64,000 nucleotides of DNA from Mesorhizobium sp. Root102. GTDB taxonomy: Bacteria > Pseudomonadota > Alphaproteobacteria > Rhizobiales > Rhizobiaceae. Numbering within the stretch: the stretch's first letter is position 1; each line of letters begins with the position of its first letter. Under the pieces are notes generated by a model. That model was given only the letters and a program-made list of their open reading frames with translations, had not been told where the DNA came from and searched no databases. A program made the position numbers and the translations under genes. This document shows positions 29,509 through 39,070 of the stretch, piece after piece. The stretch spans positions 188,620-252,619 of the forward strand of contig NZ_LMCP01000012.1 in the NCBI RefSeq assembly GCF_001425625.1. The letters are read 5' to 3'.

Positions 29509-32496
29509 ATGGCAAGACAAGATCAGGCCAACGACCAGTTTTCGCTCACCTCTTTCCTTTATGGCGGCAACGCCGATTACATCGATGCGCTCTACGCCGC
29601 CTATGAGGACGATCCAGCCTCGGTCAATCCCGAATGGCAGGAGTTCTTCGCCGGGCTGAAGGACGACGCCGGCGATGTGCGCAAGAACGCCAAGGGCGCC
29701 TCCTGGGCGAAGCCCTCCTGGCCGCTGCAGGCCAATGGCGAACTGGTGTCGGCGCTCGACGGCAATTGGGGCATCGTCGAGAAGCATCTGGAAAAGAAGG
29801 TCAAGGACAAGGCGGTTACCAACGGCATCGTCCTCTCCGATGCCGACGTGCACCAGGCGACGCGCGATTCCGTGCGCGCCATCATGATGATCCGCGCCTA
29901 CCGCATGCGCGGCCATCTGCACGCCAATCTCGACCCGCTCGGCATCGCCAAGCCGCTCGAGGACTACAACGAGCTGTCGCCGGAAAACTACGGCTTCACC
30001 GAAGCCGATTACGACCGGCCGATCTTCCTCGACAATGTGCTCGGACTCGAATTCGGCAGCATCCGGCAGATGCTGGAAATCCTGACGCGCACCTATTGCT
30101 CGACGCTCGGCGTCGAGTTCATGCATATTTCCGATCCCGAGGAAAAGGCCTGGATCCAGGCGCGCATCGAGGGCGCCGACAAGGAGATCACCTTCACCGC
30201 CACCGGCAAGAAGGCGATCCTGCAGAAGCTGGTCGAGGCCGAAGGCTTCGAGCAGTTCATCGACGTCAAGTACAAGGGCACCAAGCGCTTCGGCCTCGAT
30301 GGCAGTGAAGCGCTGATCCCGGCGCTGGAGCAGATCGTCAAGCGCGGCGGCCAGCTCGGCATGAAGGAGATCGTGCTGGGCATGGCGCATCGCGGCCGGC
30401 TGAACGTGCTCTCCCAGGTGATGGCCAAGCCGCACCGCGCCATCTTCCATGAGTTCAAGGGCGGCTCTGCCGCACCCGACGAGGTCGAGGGCTCGGGCGA
30501 CGTCAAGTACCATCTCGGCGCCTCGTCGGACCGCGAATTCGACGGCAACAAGGTGCATCTGTCCTTGACCGCAAATCCCTCGCATCTGGAAATCGTCGAT
30601 CCGGTGGTGATGGGCAAGGCGCGCGCCAAGCAGGATTATCTGTTCGGCCGCAGCCGCGAGGAAATCGTGCCGCTGGAAGAGCGCGCCAAGGTGCTGCCGC
30701 TGCTGCTGCACGGCGATGCCGCCTTTGCCGGCCAGGGCGTGATTGCCGAGATCCTCGGCCTGTCGGGCCTGCGCGGCCACCGCGTCGCCGGCACGCTGCA
30801 TTTCATCATCAACAACCAGATCGGCTTCACCACCAATCCGCGCTTCTCGCGCTCGTCGCCATATCCGTCCGACGTCGCCAAGATGATCGAGGCGCCGATC
30901 TTCCACGTCAATGGCGACGACCCGGAAGCCGTGGTGCACGCCACCAAGGTGGCGATCGAATTCCGCATGAAGTTCCACAAGCCTGTTGTGGTCGACATGT
31001 TCTGCTACCGCCGCTTCGGCCACAATGAGGGCGACGAACCAGCCTTCACCCAGCCGATCATGTATCGCAACATCCGCACCCACAAGACGACGGTGCAGAT
31101 CTATGCCGACCGCCTGATTGCCGAAGGCCACATCACCCAGGCCGAGTTCGACCAGATGAAGGCCGACTGGCGCGCGCATCTCGAATCCGAATGGGAAGTC
31201 GGCCAGCACTACAAGCCCAACAAGGCCGACTGGCTCGACGGCGCCTGGTCTGGCCTGCGCACGGCCGACAACCAGGACGAACAGCGGCGCGGCAAGACCG
31301 CCGTGCCGGTCAAGACGCTGAAGGAAATCGGCAAGAAGCTGACCGAGGTGCCGAAGGATTTCGAGGCGCACAAGACGATCATCCGCTTCCTCGAGAACCG
31401 CCGCCAGGCGATCGAGTCGGGCGAAGGCATCGACTGGTCGACGGCCGAGGCGCTGGCCTTCGGCGCCATCCTGCTCGACGGCAATCCGATCCGCCTGTCG
31501 GGGCAGGATTCCGAACGCGGCACCTTCTCGCAGCGCCATTCCGTGCTCTACGACCAGCGCGACGAGACCCGCTACATCCCGCTCAACAATCTCTCGGCCG
31601 CTCAGGCCGGCTATGAAGTCATCAACTCGATGCTGTCGGAAGAGGCGGTGCTCGGCTTCGAGTATGGCTACAGCCTGGCCGAGCCGAAGGCACTGACACT
31701 GTGGGAAGCGCAGTTCGGCGACTTCGCCAACGGCGCCCAGGTGGTGTTCGACCAGTTCATCTCCAGCGGAGAACGCAAGTGGCTCAGAATGTCGGGCCTC
31801 GTCTGTCTCTTGCCGCATGGCTATGAAGGCCAGGGTCCGGAACATTCCTCGGCCCGGCTCGAACGCTTCCTGCAGCTTTGCGCCGAAGACAACATGCAAG
31901 TGGCCAACTGCACGACGCCGGCCAACTACTTCCACATCCTGCGCCGGCAGCTGAAGCGAGACTTCCGCAAGCCGCTGATCCTGATGACGCCGAAGTCGTT
32001 GCTGCGCCACAAGCGGGCGGTGTCGACGCTGCCGGAAATTTCGGGCGAAAGCTCGTTCCACCGTCTGCTGTGGGACGACGCCCAGCTGCTCCCCAACCAG
32101 GCGATCAAGCTCACCAAGGATTCAAAGATCCGCCGCGTCGTGCTGTGCTCGGGCAAGGTCTATTACGACCTTTACGAGGAGCGCGAGAAGCGCGGCATCA
32201 ACGACATCTATCTGCTGCGCGTCGAACAGCTCTATCCGTTCCCGGCCAAGGCGCTGATCACCGAACTGTCGCGCTTCCGCAATGCCGAGATGGTCTGGTG
32301 CCAGGAGGAGCCCAAGAACATGGGCGCCTGGTCGTTCATCGACCCCTATCTGGAATGGGTGCTGGCGCATATCGACGCCAAGCATCAGCGGGTGCGCTAC
32401 ACTGGCCGTCCGGCGGCCGCCTCGCCGGCGACCGGACTGATGTCGAAGCATCTCGCCCAACTCGCCGCCTTGCTTGAAGACGCGCTTGGTGAATAG
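29509..32496 (+). CDS. sucA: 2-oxoglutarate dehydrogenase E1 component
   Basis: A 995-residue thiamine-diphosphate enzyme. The N-terminal E2-docking segment is SFLYGGNADYIDALYAAYEDDP. The active-site region includes MAHRGRLNVLSQV, the Mg-TDP motif spans GDAAFAGQGVIAEI to NNQIGFTT, and the C-terminal part carries EFGYSLAEPKAL-type sequence (here GFEYGYSLAEP). AAGGAG precedes the ATG. It forms the oxoglutarate dehydrogenase complex with SucB and LpdA from the same operon. Confidence 0.97.
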   Translation: MARQDQANDQFSLTSFLYGGNADYIDALYAAYEDDPASVNPEWQEFFAGLKDDAGDVRKNAKGASWAKPSWPLQANGELVSALDGNWGIVEKHLEKKVKDKAVTNGIVLSDADVHQATRDSVRAIMMIRAYRMRGHLHANLDPLGIAKPLEDYNELSPENYGFTEADYDRPIFLDNVLGLEFGSIRQMLEILTRTYCSTLGVEFMHISDPEEKAWIQARIEGADKEITFTATGKKAILQKLVEAEGFEQFIDVKYKGTKRFGLDGSEALIPALEQIVKRGGQLGMKEIVLGMAHRGRLNVLSQVMAKPHRAIFHEFKGGSAAPDEVEGSGDVKYHLGASSDREFDGNKVHLSLTANPSHLEIVDPVVMGKARAKQDYLFGRSREEIVPLEERAKVLPLLLHGDAAFAGQGVIAEILGLSGLRGHRVAGTLHFIINNQIGFTTNPRFSRSSPYPSDVAKMIEAPIFHVNGDDPEAVVHATKVAIEFRMKFHKPVVVDMFCYRRFGHNEGDEPAFTQPIMYRNIRTHKTTVQIYADRLIAEGHITQAEFDQMKADWRAHLESEWEVGQHYKPNKADWLDGAWSGLRTADNQDEQRRGKTAVPVKTLKEIGKKLTEVPKDFEAHKTIIRFLENRRQAIESGEGIDWSTAEALAFGAILLDGNPIRLSGQDSERGTFSQRHSVLYDQRDETRYIPLNNLSAAQAGYEVINSMLSEEAVLGFEYGYSLAEPKALTLWEAQFGDFANGAQVVFDQFISSGERKWLRMSGLVCLLPHGYEGQGPEHSSARLERFLQLCAEDNMQVANCTTPANYFHILRRQLKRDFRKPLILMTPKSLLRHKRAVSTLPEISGESSFHRLLWDDAQLLPNQAIKLTKDSKIRRVVLCSGKVYYDLYEEREKRGINDIYLLRVEQLYPFPAKALITELSRFRNAEMVWCQEEPKNMGAWSFIDPYLEWVLAHIDAKHQRVRYTGRPAAASPATGLMSKHLAQLAALLEDALGE

Positions 32497-32545
32497 AACA
32501 GAACTCGGCTGACAAAACAGAACCGACAAGAAACGGACAGGCACA

Positions 32546-33832
32546 ATGGCTACCGAAATCCGCGTTCCCACTCTCGGCGAATCCGTCACCGAAGCGACCA
32601 TCGGCAAATGGTTCAAGAAGGTTGGCGACGCGATCGCCGCCGACGAGCCACTGGTCGAACTCGAGACCGACAAGGTGACGGTTGAAGTGCCCGCCGCCGC
32701 CGCGGGTATCCTTTCGGAGATCGCGGTCAAGGAAGGCGAGACTGTCGGCGTCGGCGCTTTGCTGGGGTCGATTTCGGCAGGTGGCGCGGCCGCCGCTCCC
32801 GCGACCAAGCCGCAAGCGGTATCGCAGGCCTCGTCGCCGGATGCGGCATCGACCGGCAAGCAGGCCGCGGCCGAGACCGCCAAGATTGCCGGCGACGCCG
32901 GCGCGGTCGAGCCGCGCAGCATGCCGCCGGCGCCAGCCGCGGCCAAGCTGATCGCCGAAAGCAATCTCTCGGTCGACCAGGTTTCCGGTTCCGGCAAGCG
33001 CGGCCAGGTGCTGAAGGGCGACGTGCTCGACGCCATCTCCAAGGGCGCGCCGTCGCAGCCGGCCGAGACGCCCAAAGCCGCGCCGGCACCTGCATCGGTT
33101 GCCGTCCGCGCACCGTCCTCGGGCGACGATGCGTCGCGCGAGGAGCGCGTGCGCATGACCAAATTGCGACAGACCATCGCGCGCCGCCTCAAGGAAGCGC
33201 AGTCGACCGCCGCCATGCTGACCACTTTCAACGAGGTCGACATGTCAGCGGTGATGGCGCTGCGGACCAAGTACAAGGACGTGTTCGAGAAGAAGCACGG
33301 CGTGAAGCTCGGCTTCATGGGCTTCTTCACCAAGGCCGTCACCCACGCGTTGAAGGAAATCCCCTCGGTCAATGCCGAGATCGACGGCACCGACATCATC
33401 TTCAAGAACTACGCCCATATCGGCGTCGCCGTCGGTACCGAAAAGGGCCTCGTCGTGCCGGTCGTGCGCGATGCCGACCAGATGTCGATCGCCGAGATCG
33501 AGAAGGACATCGGCCGGCTGGGCATCGCCGCGCGTGACGGCAAGCTGTCGGTCGCCGACATGCAGGGCGGGACGTTCACGATTTCCAACGGCGGCGTTTA
33601 CGGCTCGCTGATGTCGACGCCGATCCTCAATGCGCCGCAGTCGGGCATTCTGGGCATGCACAAGATCCAGGACCGGCCTGTGGTGGTCGGCGGGCAGATC
33701 GTGATCCGGCCGATGATGTATCTGGCGCTCAGCTACGATCACCGCATCGTCGACGGCAAGGAAGCGGTGACCTTCCTGGTCCGCGTCAAGGAAAGCCTGG
33801 AGGATCCGGAGCGGCTGGTGCTCGATCTCTAA
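32546..33832 (+). CDS. sucB: 2-oxoglutarate dehydrogenase E2 (dihydrolipoamide succinyltransferase)
   Basis: A 428-residue E2. The lipoyl domain has its lysine in ETDKVTVEV (Lys43). An Ala/Pro linker leads to the E3-binding domain (about residues 133-168, [20 protein letters not shown]). The catalytic domain ends with the HxxxDG motif in [12 protein letters not shown]. It starts 49 bases after sucA. Confidence 0.97.
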   Translation: MATEIRVPTLGESVTEATIGKWFKKVGDAIAADEPLVELETDKVTVEVPAAAAGILSEIAVKEGETVGVGALLGSISAGGAAAAPATKPQAVSQASSPDAASTGKQAAAETAKIAGDAGAVEPRSMPPAPAAAKLIAESNLSVDQVSGSGKRGQVLKGDVLDAISKGAPSQPAETPKAAPAPASVAVRAPSSGDDASREERVRMTKLRQTIARRLKEAQSTAAMLTTFNEVDMSAVMALRTKYKDVFEKKHGVKLGFMGFFTKAVTHALKEIPSVNAEIDGTDIIFKNYAHIGVAVGTEKGLVVPVVRDADQMSIAEIEKDIGRLGIAARDGKLSVADMQGGTFTISNGGVYGSLMSTPILNAPQSGILGMHKIQDRPVVVGGQIVIRPMMYLALSYDHRIVDGKEAVTFLVRVKESLEDPERLVLDL

Positions 33833-33890
33833 GGTTGGTGCTGATCCGGCTGTTGGAATGCGTGCCGGAAGAAGGGATCTGTGCGGCAGG

Positions 33891-34409
33891 ATGACGACCC
33901 GTTCCCTTGGCTTTTCCAGGCTGCTTTCGACGGCATCGATCGTTGTTGGCGCGATGCTGGCCGCGACCGGCGCCTTTGCTGCCTGCCCGATCGAGCTTGC
34001 CGTCTATGGCGACGCCCAGAGCGGCAGCGAGATCGATTTCACGCCGACCGGCACCTCGGCGACCGTCACCAACACCTTCCGCATGATCCTCGACAACAAT
34101 GTGGTGCTGAACGGCATCGTCATGTGGAACGAGGGCGTGTCGCGGCCGAACGGCGCGCTGATGTCCAAATGCCCCGAGGGCGACGTCACCGGCGAGGAGC
34201 TTGCCGCCTGTACGCCCTGGCACGGCGTCATCTACACGTCGGATGACAAGGGCAACATCGGGCTGCTGCCGGCCGAAGGCGTCGAGGCGCCGAAGATGCT
34301 GATCCTGCCGGACCTCGGCCCGTCGCTGCGGCAGTCCAGCGCCTATGGCGGCATCGGATTTTCGAAAGTGCCGTGGGATGTGTTTGCCTTGAAGGGATGC
34401 CAGGAATGA
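33891..34409 (+). CDS. Conserved secreted protein inside the TCA operon
   Basis: A 172-residue protein with a clear signal peptide (about residues 1-29, ending GAFA) and several Cys (ACPIEL, SKCPEG, AACTPW, KGCQE) that could pair in the periplasm. No family is recognised. The start at 33891 gives the best signal peptide; an ATG at 33858 in the same frame has an alternative ribosome site. The stop overlaps the SDR gene as ATGA. Confidence 0.72.
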   Translation: MTTRSLGFSRLLSTASIVVGAMLAATGAFAACPIELAVYGDAQSGSEIDFTPTGTSATVTNTFRMILDNNVVLNGIVMWNEGVSRPNGALMSKCPEGDVTGEELAACTPWHGVIYTSDDKGNIGLLPAEGVEAPKMLILPDLGPSLRQSSAYGGIGFSKVPWDVFALKGCQE

Positions 34410-35161
34410 GCGGGACCCAAAAGGTGTTGCTGGTCACCGGCGGCAGCCGCGGCATCGGCGCCGCGATCTGCCGGCTCGGGTCGAAGGCAGGCTATCGCGT
34501 CGCGGTAAACTACGCTTCGAACCAGGACGCCGCCAATGCACTGGTCGCCGAGATCAAGGCCGCCGGGGGCGAGGCCTTTGCCGTCAAGGGCGATGTCGGC
34601 GCTGAGTCCGATGTCGTGGCCATGTTCGAGGCTGTCGACAGCGCCTATGGCCGGCTCGACGCCTTCGTCAACAATGCCGGCATCGTCGACGTCAAGGCGC
34701 GCGTCGACGAAATGGATGTCGCGCGGCTGGAGCGCATGATGCGCATCAATGTGGTCGGCTCGTTCCTCTGCGCCCGTGAGGCGGTGAAGCGCATGTCGAC
34801 CCGTTATGGCGGGTCGGGCGGATCGATCGTCAACATCTCGTCGGCGGCAGCGACATTGGGCTCGCCGGGCGAGTATGTCGACTATGCCGCCTCCAAGGGC
34901 GCCATCGATACGTTCACCATCGGGCTCGCCCGCGAGGTGGCGCTGGAAGGCATCCGCGTCAATGCGGTGCGGCCAGGCATCATCGACACGGACATCCACG
35001 CCTCCGGCGGGCAGCCGGAGCGGGTAGAGCGGTTTCGCGACCTGCTGCCGATGAAAAGAGCGGGCAAGGCTGATGAAGTCGCGGGCGCGGTTCTCTATCT
35101 TCTCTCCGACGCCGCGTCCTATACGACGGGCGCGATCCTGAATGTAAGCGGCGGCCGCTGA
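34406..35161 (+). CDS. SDR family NAD(P)-dependent oxidoreductase
   Basis: A 251-residue short-chain dehydrogenase/reductase. Cofactor motif TGGSRGIG near residue 13, NNAGIVD, catalytic Ser in VNISSAAATLG, and the catalytic YxxxK in VDYAASKGA all sit at standard distances. The 3-oxoacyl reductase-like C-terminus ends TGAILNVSGGR. The substrate is unknown. The ATG overlaps the upstream stop, so it is coupled to the secreted protein gene, and lpdA follows 24 bases on. Confidence 0.9.
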   Translation: MSGTQKVLLVTGGSRGIGAAICRLGSKAGYRVAVNYASNQDAANALVAEIKAAGGEAFAVKGDVGAESDVVAMFEAVDSAYGRLDAFVNNAGIVDVKARVDEMDVARLERMMRINVVGSFLCAREAVKRMSTRYGGSGGSIVNISSAAATLGSPGEYVDYAASKGAIDTFTIGLAREVALEGIRVNAVRPGIIDTDIHASGGQPERVERFRDLLPMKRAGKADEVAGAVLYLLSDAASYTTGAILNVSGGR

Positions 35162-35185
35162 GCCCCAATCAAGAAGGACAGTATC

Positions 35186-36592
35186 ATGGCTTATGACGTC
35201 GTTATCATCGGATCGGGACCGGGCGGCTATGTTTGCGCCATCAAGGCAGCGCAACTCGGGCTAAAGGTTGCGGTGGTCGAGAAGAACGCGACCTTCGGCG
35301 GCACCTGCCTGAATATCGGCTGTATCCCGTCCAAGGCACTGCTCCATGCCTCCGAGATGTTCGCCGAGGCAAGCCATTCCTTCGACACACTCGGCGTCGA
35401 GATATCGGCACCGAAGCTGAACCTGAAGAAGATGATGGCGCATAAGGATGCGACGGTGTCGTCGAACGTCAACGGCGTCGCCTTCCTGTTCAAGAAGAAC
35501 AAGATCGACGCGTTCCGCGGCGCCGGCAAGGTGATCGCCGCCGGCAAGGTCTCGGTGACCGGCGAGGACGGCAAGGTCGAGGAGATCGAGACCAAGAACA
35601 TCGTCATCGCCACCGGCTCGGATGTCGCCGGCATTCCCGGCGTCAAGGTCGATATCGACGAGAAGGTGATCGTGTCGTCGACCGGCGCATTGTCGCTGGA
35701 CAAGGTGCCTGGCCACCTGGTGGTGGTCGGCGGCGGTGTCATCGGGCTTGAACTCGGCTCGGTGTGGGCGCGGCTCGGCGCCAAGGTCACCGTGGTCGAG
35801 TTCCTCGACACCATCCTGGGCGGCATGGACGGCGAGGTCTCCAAGCAGTTCCAGCGGCTTTTGGGCAAACAGGGTTTCGAGTTCAAGCTCGGTGCCAAGG
35901 TCACCGGCGTCGCCAAGGCCAAGAAAGGTGCCGCCGTCACCTTCGAACCGGTCAAGGGCGGTGCCGCCGAAACGATCGAGGCCGATGCCGTGCTGATCGC
36001 GACCGGCCGCCGCGCCTATGCGGACAGTCTTGGCCTGAAGGAAGCCGGCGTCGAGGTCGACGAGCGCGGCCGGGTGAAGACCGACGGTCATCTCAGGACC
36101 AACGTCCCCGGCATCTTTGCCATCGGCGATGTCATCGCCGGGCCGATGCTGGCGCACAAGGCCGAGGACGAGGGCGTGGCGGTGGCGGAAACCATTGCCG
36201 GCCAGGCCGGCCATGTGAACTATGACGTCATTCCCAGCGTCGTCTACACCAGCCCGGAAATCGCCTCGGTGGGCAAGACCGAGGAAGAGCTGAAGAAGGC
36301 CGGCATCGACTACAAGGCGGGAAAGTTCCCGTTCAGCGCCAATGGCCGGGCGCGCGCCATGCTGCACACCGACGGCTTTGTGAAGATCCTCGCCGACAAG
36401 ACGAGCGACCGCGTGCTCGGCGTGCATATCGTCGGCTTCGGTGCCGGCGAGATGATCCACGAGGCGGCGGTGCTGATGGAGTTCGGCGGTTCGTCCGAGG
36501 ATCTCGCCCGCACCTGCCACGCGCATCCGACGATGTCGGAAGCGGTGAAGGAGGCGGCGCTGGCGACGTTCTTCAAGCCAATCCACATCTAA
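35186..36592 (+). CDS. lpdA: Dihydrolipoyl dehydrogenase (E3)
   Basis: A 468-residue flavoprotein that reoxidises lipoamide for the 2-oxoglutarate complex. FAD motif GSGPGGY (residues 9-15), redox disulfide GGTCLNIGC with Cys41 and Cys46, NAD motif [12 protein letters not shown], and the C-terminal active-site His in [12 protein letters not shown]. Last gene of the mdh-suc-lpd operon. Confidence 0.97.
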   Translation: MAYDVVIIGSGPGGYVCAIKAAQLGLKVAVVEKNATFGGTCLNIGCIPSKALLHASEMFAEASHSFDTLGVEISAPKLNLKKMMAHKDATVSSNVNGVAFLFKKNKIDAFRGAGKVIAAGKVSVTGEDGKVEEIETKNIVIATGSDVAGIPGVKVDIDEKVIVSSTGALSLDKVPGHLVVVGGGVIGLELGSVWARLGAKVTVVEFLDTILGGMDGEVSKQFQRLLGKQGFEFKLGAKVTGVAKAKKGAAVTFEPVKGGAAETIEADAVLIATGRRAYADSLGLKEAGVEVDERGRVKTDGHLRTNVPGIFAIGDVIAGPMLAHKAEDEGVAVAETIAGQAGHVNYDVIPSVVYTSPEIASVGKTEEELKKAGIDYKAGKFPFSANGRARAMLHTDGFVKILADKTSDRVLGVHIVGFGAGEMIHEAAVLMEFGGSSEDLARTCHAHPTMSEAVKEAALATFFKPIHI

Positions 36593-36640
36593 AGCCCTTT
36601 CATAAACTCCGGCGGCCATCTGGCGAGGTTTTGCCCGCTT

Positions 36641-36685
36641 TCACAGCGCCGCGCGTCTCTCTTGGACGCGCAAAGGACGCTGTGA
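36641..36685. repeat. Nested palindrome, TCACAGCG type
   Basis: The outer stem is TCACAGCG/CGCTGTGA and the inner stem GCGCGTC/GACGCGC, with the tail TGACACTTTTTGATTGG. It has the look of a dispersed rhizobial repeat and forms a composite with the palindrome that starts 14 bases on. Confidence 0.75.
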
Positions 36686-36698
36686 CACTTTTTGATTG

Positions 36699-36745
36699 GC
36701 GCATGATCCTTTCCGAAAATCGGACTGATTTTCGGGGTCATGCGC
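36699..36745. repeat. REP-like palindrome, GCGCATGATC type
   Basis: GCGCATGATC...CCGAAAATC, loop GGACT, GATTTTCGG...GTCATGCGC forms a near-perfect stem. The ends match the element at 17155-17196, so this family occurs at least twice here. Confidence 0.8.
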
Positions 36746-36853
36746 GGCTCACGGACCCAAATGTCCGCTGCGCTCCGGTTCTCGAAAACCACACCAGCTG
36801 ACTCACCGGAGCGAGTTTCTGGAAGGCCTTTCAGGGGACATTGCCCAAAACAA

Positions 36854-36879
36854 AACGGCCCGCTTTTCGGCGGGCCGTT
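36854..36879 (-). terminator. Terminator of the Ala-Pro repeat protein gene
   Basis: A perfect stem AACGGCCCGC/GCGGGCCGTT (10 bp) with loop TTTTCG. On the minus strand it is followed by TTGTTTTGGG, so it serves the minus-strand gene that ends at 36900. Confidence 0.75.
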
Positions 36880-36899
36880 CGTATTTGATATCGAGCCGA

Positions 36900-37259
36900 T
36901 CAGTTGGCCGGTGCGGGTGCCGGCGCAGGGGCCGGTGCGGGCGCAGGTGCAGGGGCCGGTGCGGGCGCAGGTGCAGGGGCCGGTGCGGGCGCGGGCGCGG
37001 GCGCCGGTTCTGCAGGTGCAGGTTCGGCGGGTTTCATCGGTTCTGCCGGTGCGGGCGCGGGGGCCGGTGTGCTGGCCGCCGGCGGCTCGGCAGGTGCCGG
37101 ATGCTCACCACTTCTTCCAAAAACATAATACGCGACAACCGCCAGAATAACGACGACCAGTGCAATCAGCCAGCCACTACCGCCGCCGCCACTCTGCTTG
37201 ATGGTGGTGTTGGTGGTGTTGGGATTGAACGGATCGTTTGGATTCGGTGCGTTCGCCAT
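36900..37259 (-). CDS. Small membrane protein with Ala-Pro repeat tail
   Basis: A 119-residue protein. An Asn/Thr/Gly-rich N-terminus (to about residue 28) is followed by one membrane helix (WLIALVVVILAVVAYYVF). The outer part is a Pro/Ala/Glu segment that ends in about 17 consecutive Ala-Pro pairs, a stiff extended rod likely to cross the periplasm. The DNA contains a 24-base tandem unit (GCGGGCGCAGGTGCA core) repeated at about 36928-37000. GGAGGAC precedes the ATG. Function unknown; a TonB-like or peptidoglycan-spanning anchor is possible but no partner domain is present. Confidence 0.75.
   Translation of the reverse strand: MANAPNPNDPFNPNTTNTTIKQSGGGGSGWLIALVVVILAVVAYYVFGRSGEHPAPAEPPAASTPAPAPAPAEPMKPAEPAPAEPAPAPAPAPAPAPAPAPAPAPAPAPAPAPAPAPAN
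36928..37002. repeat. 24-bp tandem repeat encoding Ala-Pro
   Basis: At least two full and one partial copies of a GGGGCCGGTGCGGGCGCAGG-type unit with period 24. Such an array can change copy number by slippage without breaking the frame. Confidence 0.75.
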
Positions 37260-37452
37260 AAAAGTGTCCTCCGTGGATGAAAAATATCAATCAACACCAT
37301 TCAACGCGCAATCATTGAACTGGTTTCACGCTAGGGTTGGAAAACGCCAAAAACAAGGAAAATCCTGCCTTTCCGTAGCCGGAATGGCGTCGTTTCGCCA
37401 TGCAGCGCGCCAGATGCGCGCCTGCTATGCCGATTCAGAGGATTTTGCCGTT

Positions 37453-37928
37453 ATGAACTCCACAGCGCAGATTGTCCCCAACCCTCACGACGCTCTTGCC
37501 GGCGCCCAGTTCGCCGACAGCTATGTGCTGGTCACCGAAGGTCTTTCGTTGACCGCACTCGGCGCGGCAGAACGGGCTTTGGGGCGAACGCCGCGCTGGG
37601 TCGGCAGGCTCGTGGCGCTGCCAACCTTGCCGTCAGGCCATTCCGGCTGAAGACGGGCCTGGAACCTGCGGTGTTGCCGGCTGGACGGTTCGGGATATTT
37701 CCGCTCATCAGCCAGTTTCCCGGCAAGGTCGTGCTTGGCCTCGATGACCGGCATCTCGATTTCCGGGTCTTGGTCGAAGTCAGGGATCTCGGCATGGGCC
37801 GGCAGGAAGTGGCCGCGTCGACGATCGTAAAAACGCACAATTGGCTCGGACGCGCCTATCTCGCGATCGTCATACCGTTTCACCGGATCGTCGTTCCGGC
37901 GATGCTGGCTCAGATCCTGGCGAAGTAA
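37453..37928 (+). pseudogene. DUF2867 protein gene broken by a one-base frameshift
   Basis: The first part (37453-37650) encodes MNSTAQIVPNPHDALAGAQF...RTPRWVGRLVAL and then runs out of frame to a stop at 37650. From about 37617 the +1 frame continues the family: AVRPFRLKTGLE, FGIFPLISQFPGKVVLGLDD, HNWLGRAYLAIVIPFHR, to a stop at 37928. Joining the frames gives about 158 residues, a normal DUF2867 length. The likely change is one lost base near 37618-37623, where GCGCTGCCAACC would read GCGCTGCGCAACC. Either a true pseudogene or a sequencing error. Confidence 0.8.
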
Positions 37929-37938
37929 GCTGAAGTAG

Positions 37939-39009
37939 CTAAAGCCCAACAGGCGTGACGGTGTAACCTGCCTTGCGAAAATCCTCGACCAGGCCTTCGG
38001 GGCCGGGAAGGTGGAGGGCGCCGACCGCCATGAAGGCATTGCCCCTGGCAAGGATCGGCCCGGCATGCTCAACCATCACCTTGTTGCGGCTGGTGATCAT
38101 GGTTTCCTCGAACGCCGCATAGCCCGCGGGGTCGTCCTGCCCTTCCGGCATAGCCGCACGAAACAGCGGCCAGAACATGCCGGTGTCGCCGCGCTGGTAG
38201 AGTACGATCATGGTTTCGTTGATGTCGTTGACCTTGTCGCCGAGCTTCAGCGTGTCGACGAGGCCCTTCATGTGAAAGGCCAGCGGCAGCGAGGCCATCG
38301 CGCGCAGCTGGCTTTCGGCCGTCTCCAATCCTTCTACCGGCTTGCCGGCAGCCTTTGCACCCTCCGCCAGCTTGACGTCGAGCACTGGTGCGCCACCGGA
38401 CTGACGGGCCAGTTCGCAGGCCGGCAGTGCCATCATGGCCGACAGCATCCACGGCTTCATCTTGGCAACGGTCGCCGGCGGGATGCCGCGCGCGTCGAGC
38501 GCTGAGTTCATGGCCGCCGCATCGTCGGGCGACAGCAACGACGCCAGCGTCGTGCTATCGGTGAACATCATCAGGTCCGGCTCCTTGAGCATCGCGACCA
38601 TCATCTTCTGCTTGTCGAGCACGTCGGTGGTTTCGATGACAATGGTGCCGGCAGCGTCATAGGCCTTCTGCGCGTCCGGCGGCAGCGTGGTGACGCGCGG
38701 GTCGGTCATGTGCATGGTGCCGAACAGGAAGGATGGCTTTTCGCCTGGCTTTTCCAGCTTCCACAACAGGCCCTTGCCGTTCGGTGTTGCGGCCGCTTCC
38801 GTCTCGATCTTGCGGTAGGCCGCCGGGTCGTCCTTCTGCAAGGCTGACAGCATGTCGGCGCCGGTGCAGGTCGGGATTTCGGCATGCGCCCTGCCGGCCG
38901 CGAACAGCAAGACGGCGAGGAACGACAGGAAAAACAGGACGTTGAGCGCAACAAGCAGCTTCAGCGATACGGACGCTGCGCGGTCGGCGATGGCAATGAT
39001 GCGCTTCAT
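37939..39009 (-). CDS. TraB/GumN family protein
   Basis: A 356-residue exported or membrane-anchored protein of the TraB/GumN (Tiki-like) metalloprotease superfamily. An N-terminal hydrophobic helix (LLVALNVLFFLSFLAVLLF) is a signal or anchor. The two GxxH motifs are FGTMHMTDPR near residue 100 and GALHLPGPEGL near the C-terminus, with a central MLKEPDLMMFTD. Role in bacteria is unknown. It is convergent with the DUF2867 gene and follows xerC in the same direction. Confidence 0.88.
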   Translation of the reverse strand: MKRIIAIADRAASVSLKLLVALNVLFFLSFLAVLLFAAGRAHAEIPTCTGADMLSALQKDDPAAYRKIETEAAATPNGKGLLWKLEKPGEKPSFLFGTMHMTDPRVTTLPPDAQKAYDAAGTIVIETTDVLDKQKMMVAMLKEPDLMMFTDSTTLASLLSPDDAAAMNSALDARGIPPATVAKMKPWMLSAMMALPACELARQSGGAPVLDVKLAEGAKAAGKPVEGLETAESQLRAMASLPLAFHMKGLVDTLKLGDKVNDINETMIVLYQRGDTGMFWPLFRAAMPEGQDDPAGYAAFEETMITSRNKVMVEHAGPILARGNAFMAVGALHLPGPEGLVEDFRKAGYTVTPVGL

Positions 39010-39070
39010 GACCCTTTCTTAGGACCGAAAAGCGGCAAAACGGTTAACCGGCACTGCGAAATTGAAGGCT

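Larger units (their letters stand above)
36593..36899. other. Gene-free region with two palindromic repeats and a terminator
   Basis: This 307-base stretch between convergent lpdA and the Ala-Pro repeat protein holds one palindrome at 36641-36685, a second at 36699-36745, and a terminator at 36854-36879. No coding sequence was found. Confidence 0.6.

Noticed and set aside
29464..32061. An 865-codon minus-strand frame opposite sucA
   Set aside because: Antisense of a certain gene; its open state follows from codon bias. No domain is recognisable.
36900..37030. Tandem 24-bp repeats considered as a CRISPR-like array
   Set aside because: There are no spacers; the units are contiguous and encode Ala-Pro in frame.
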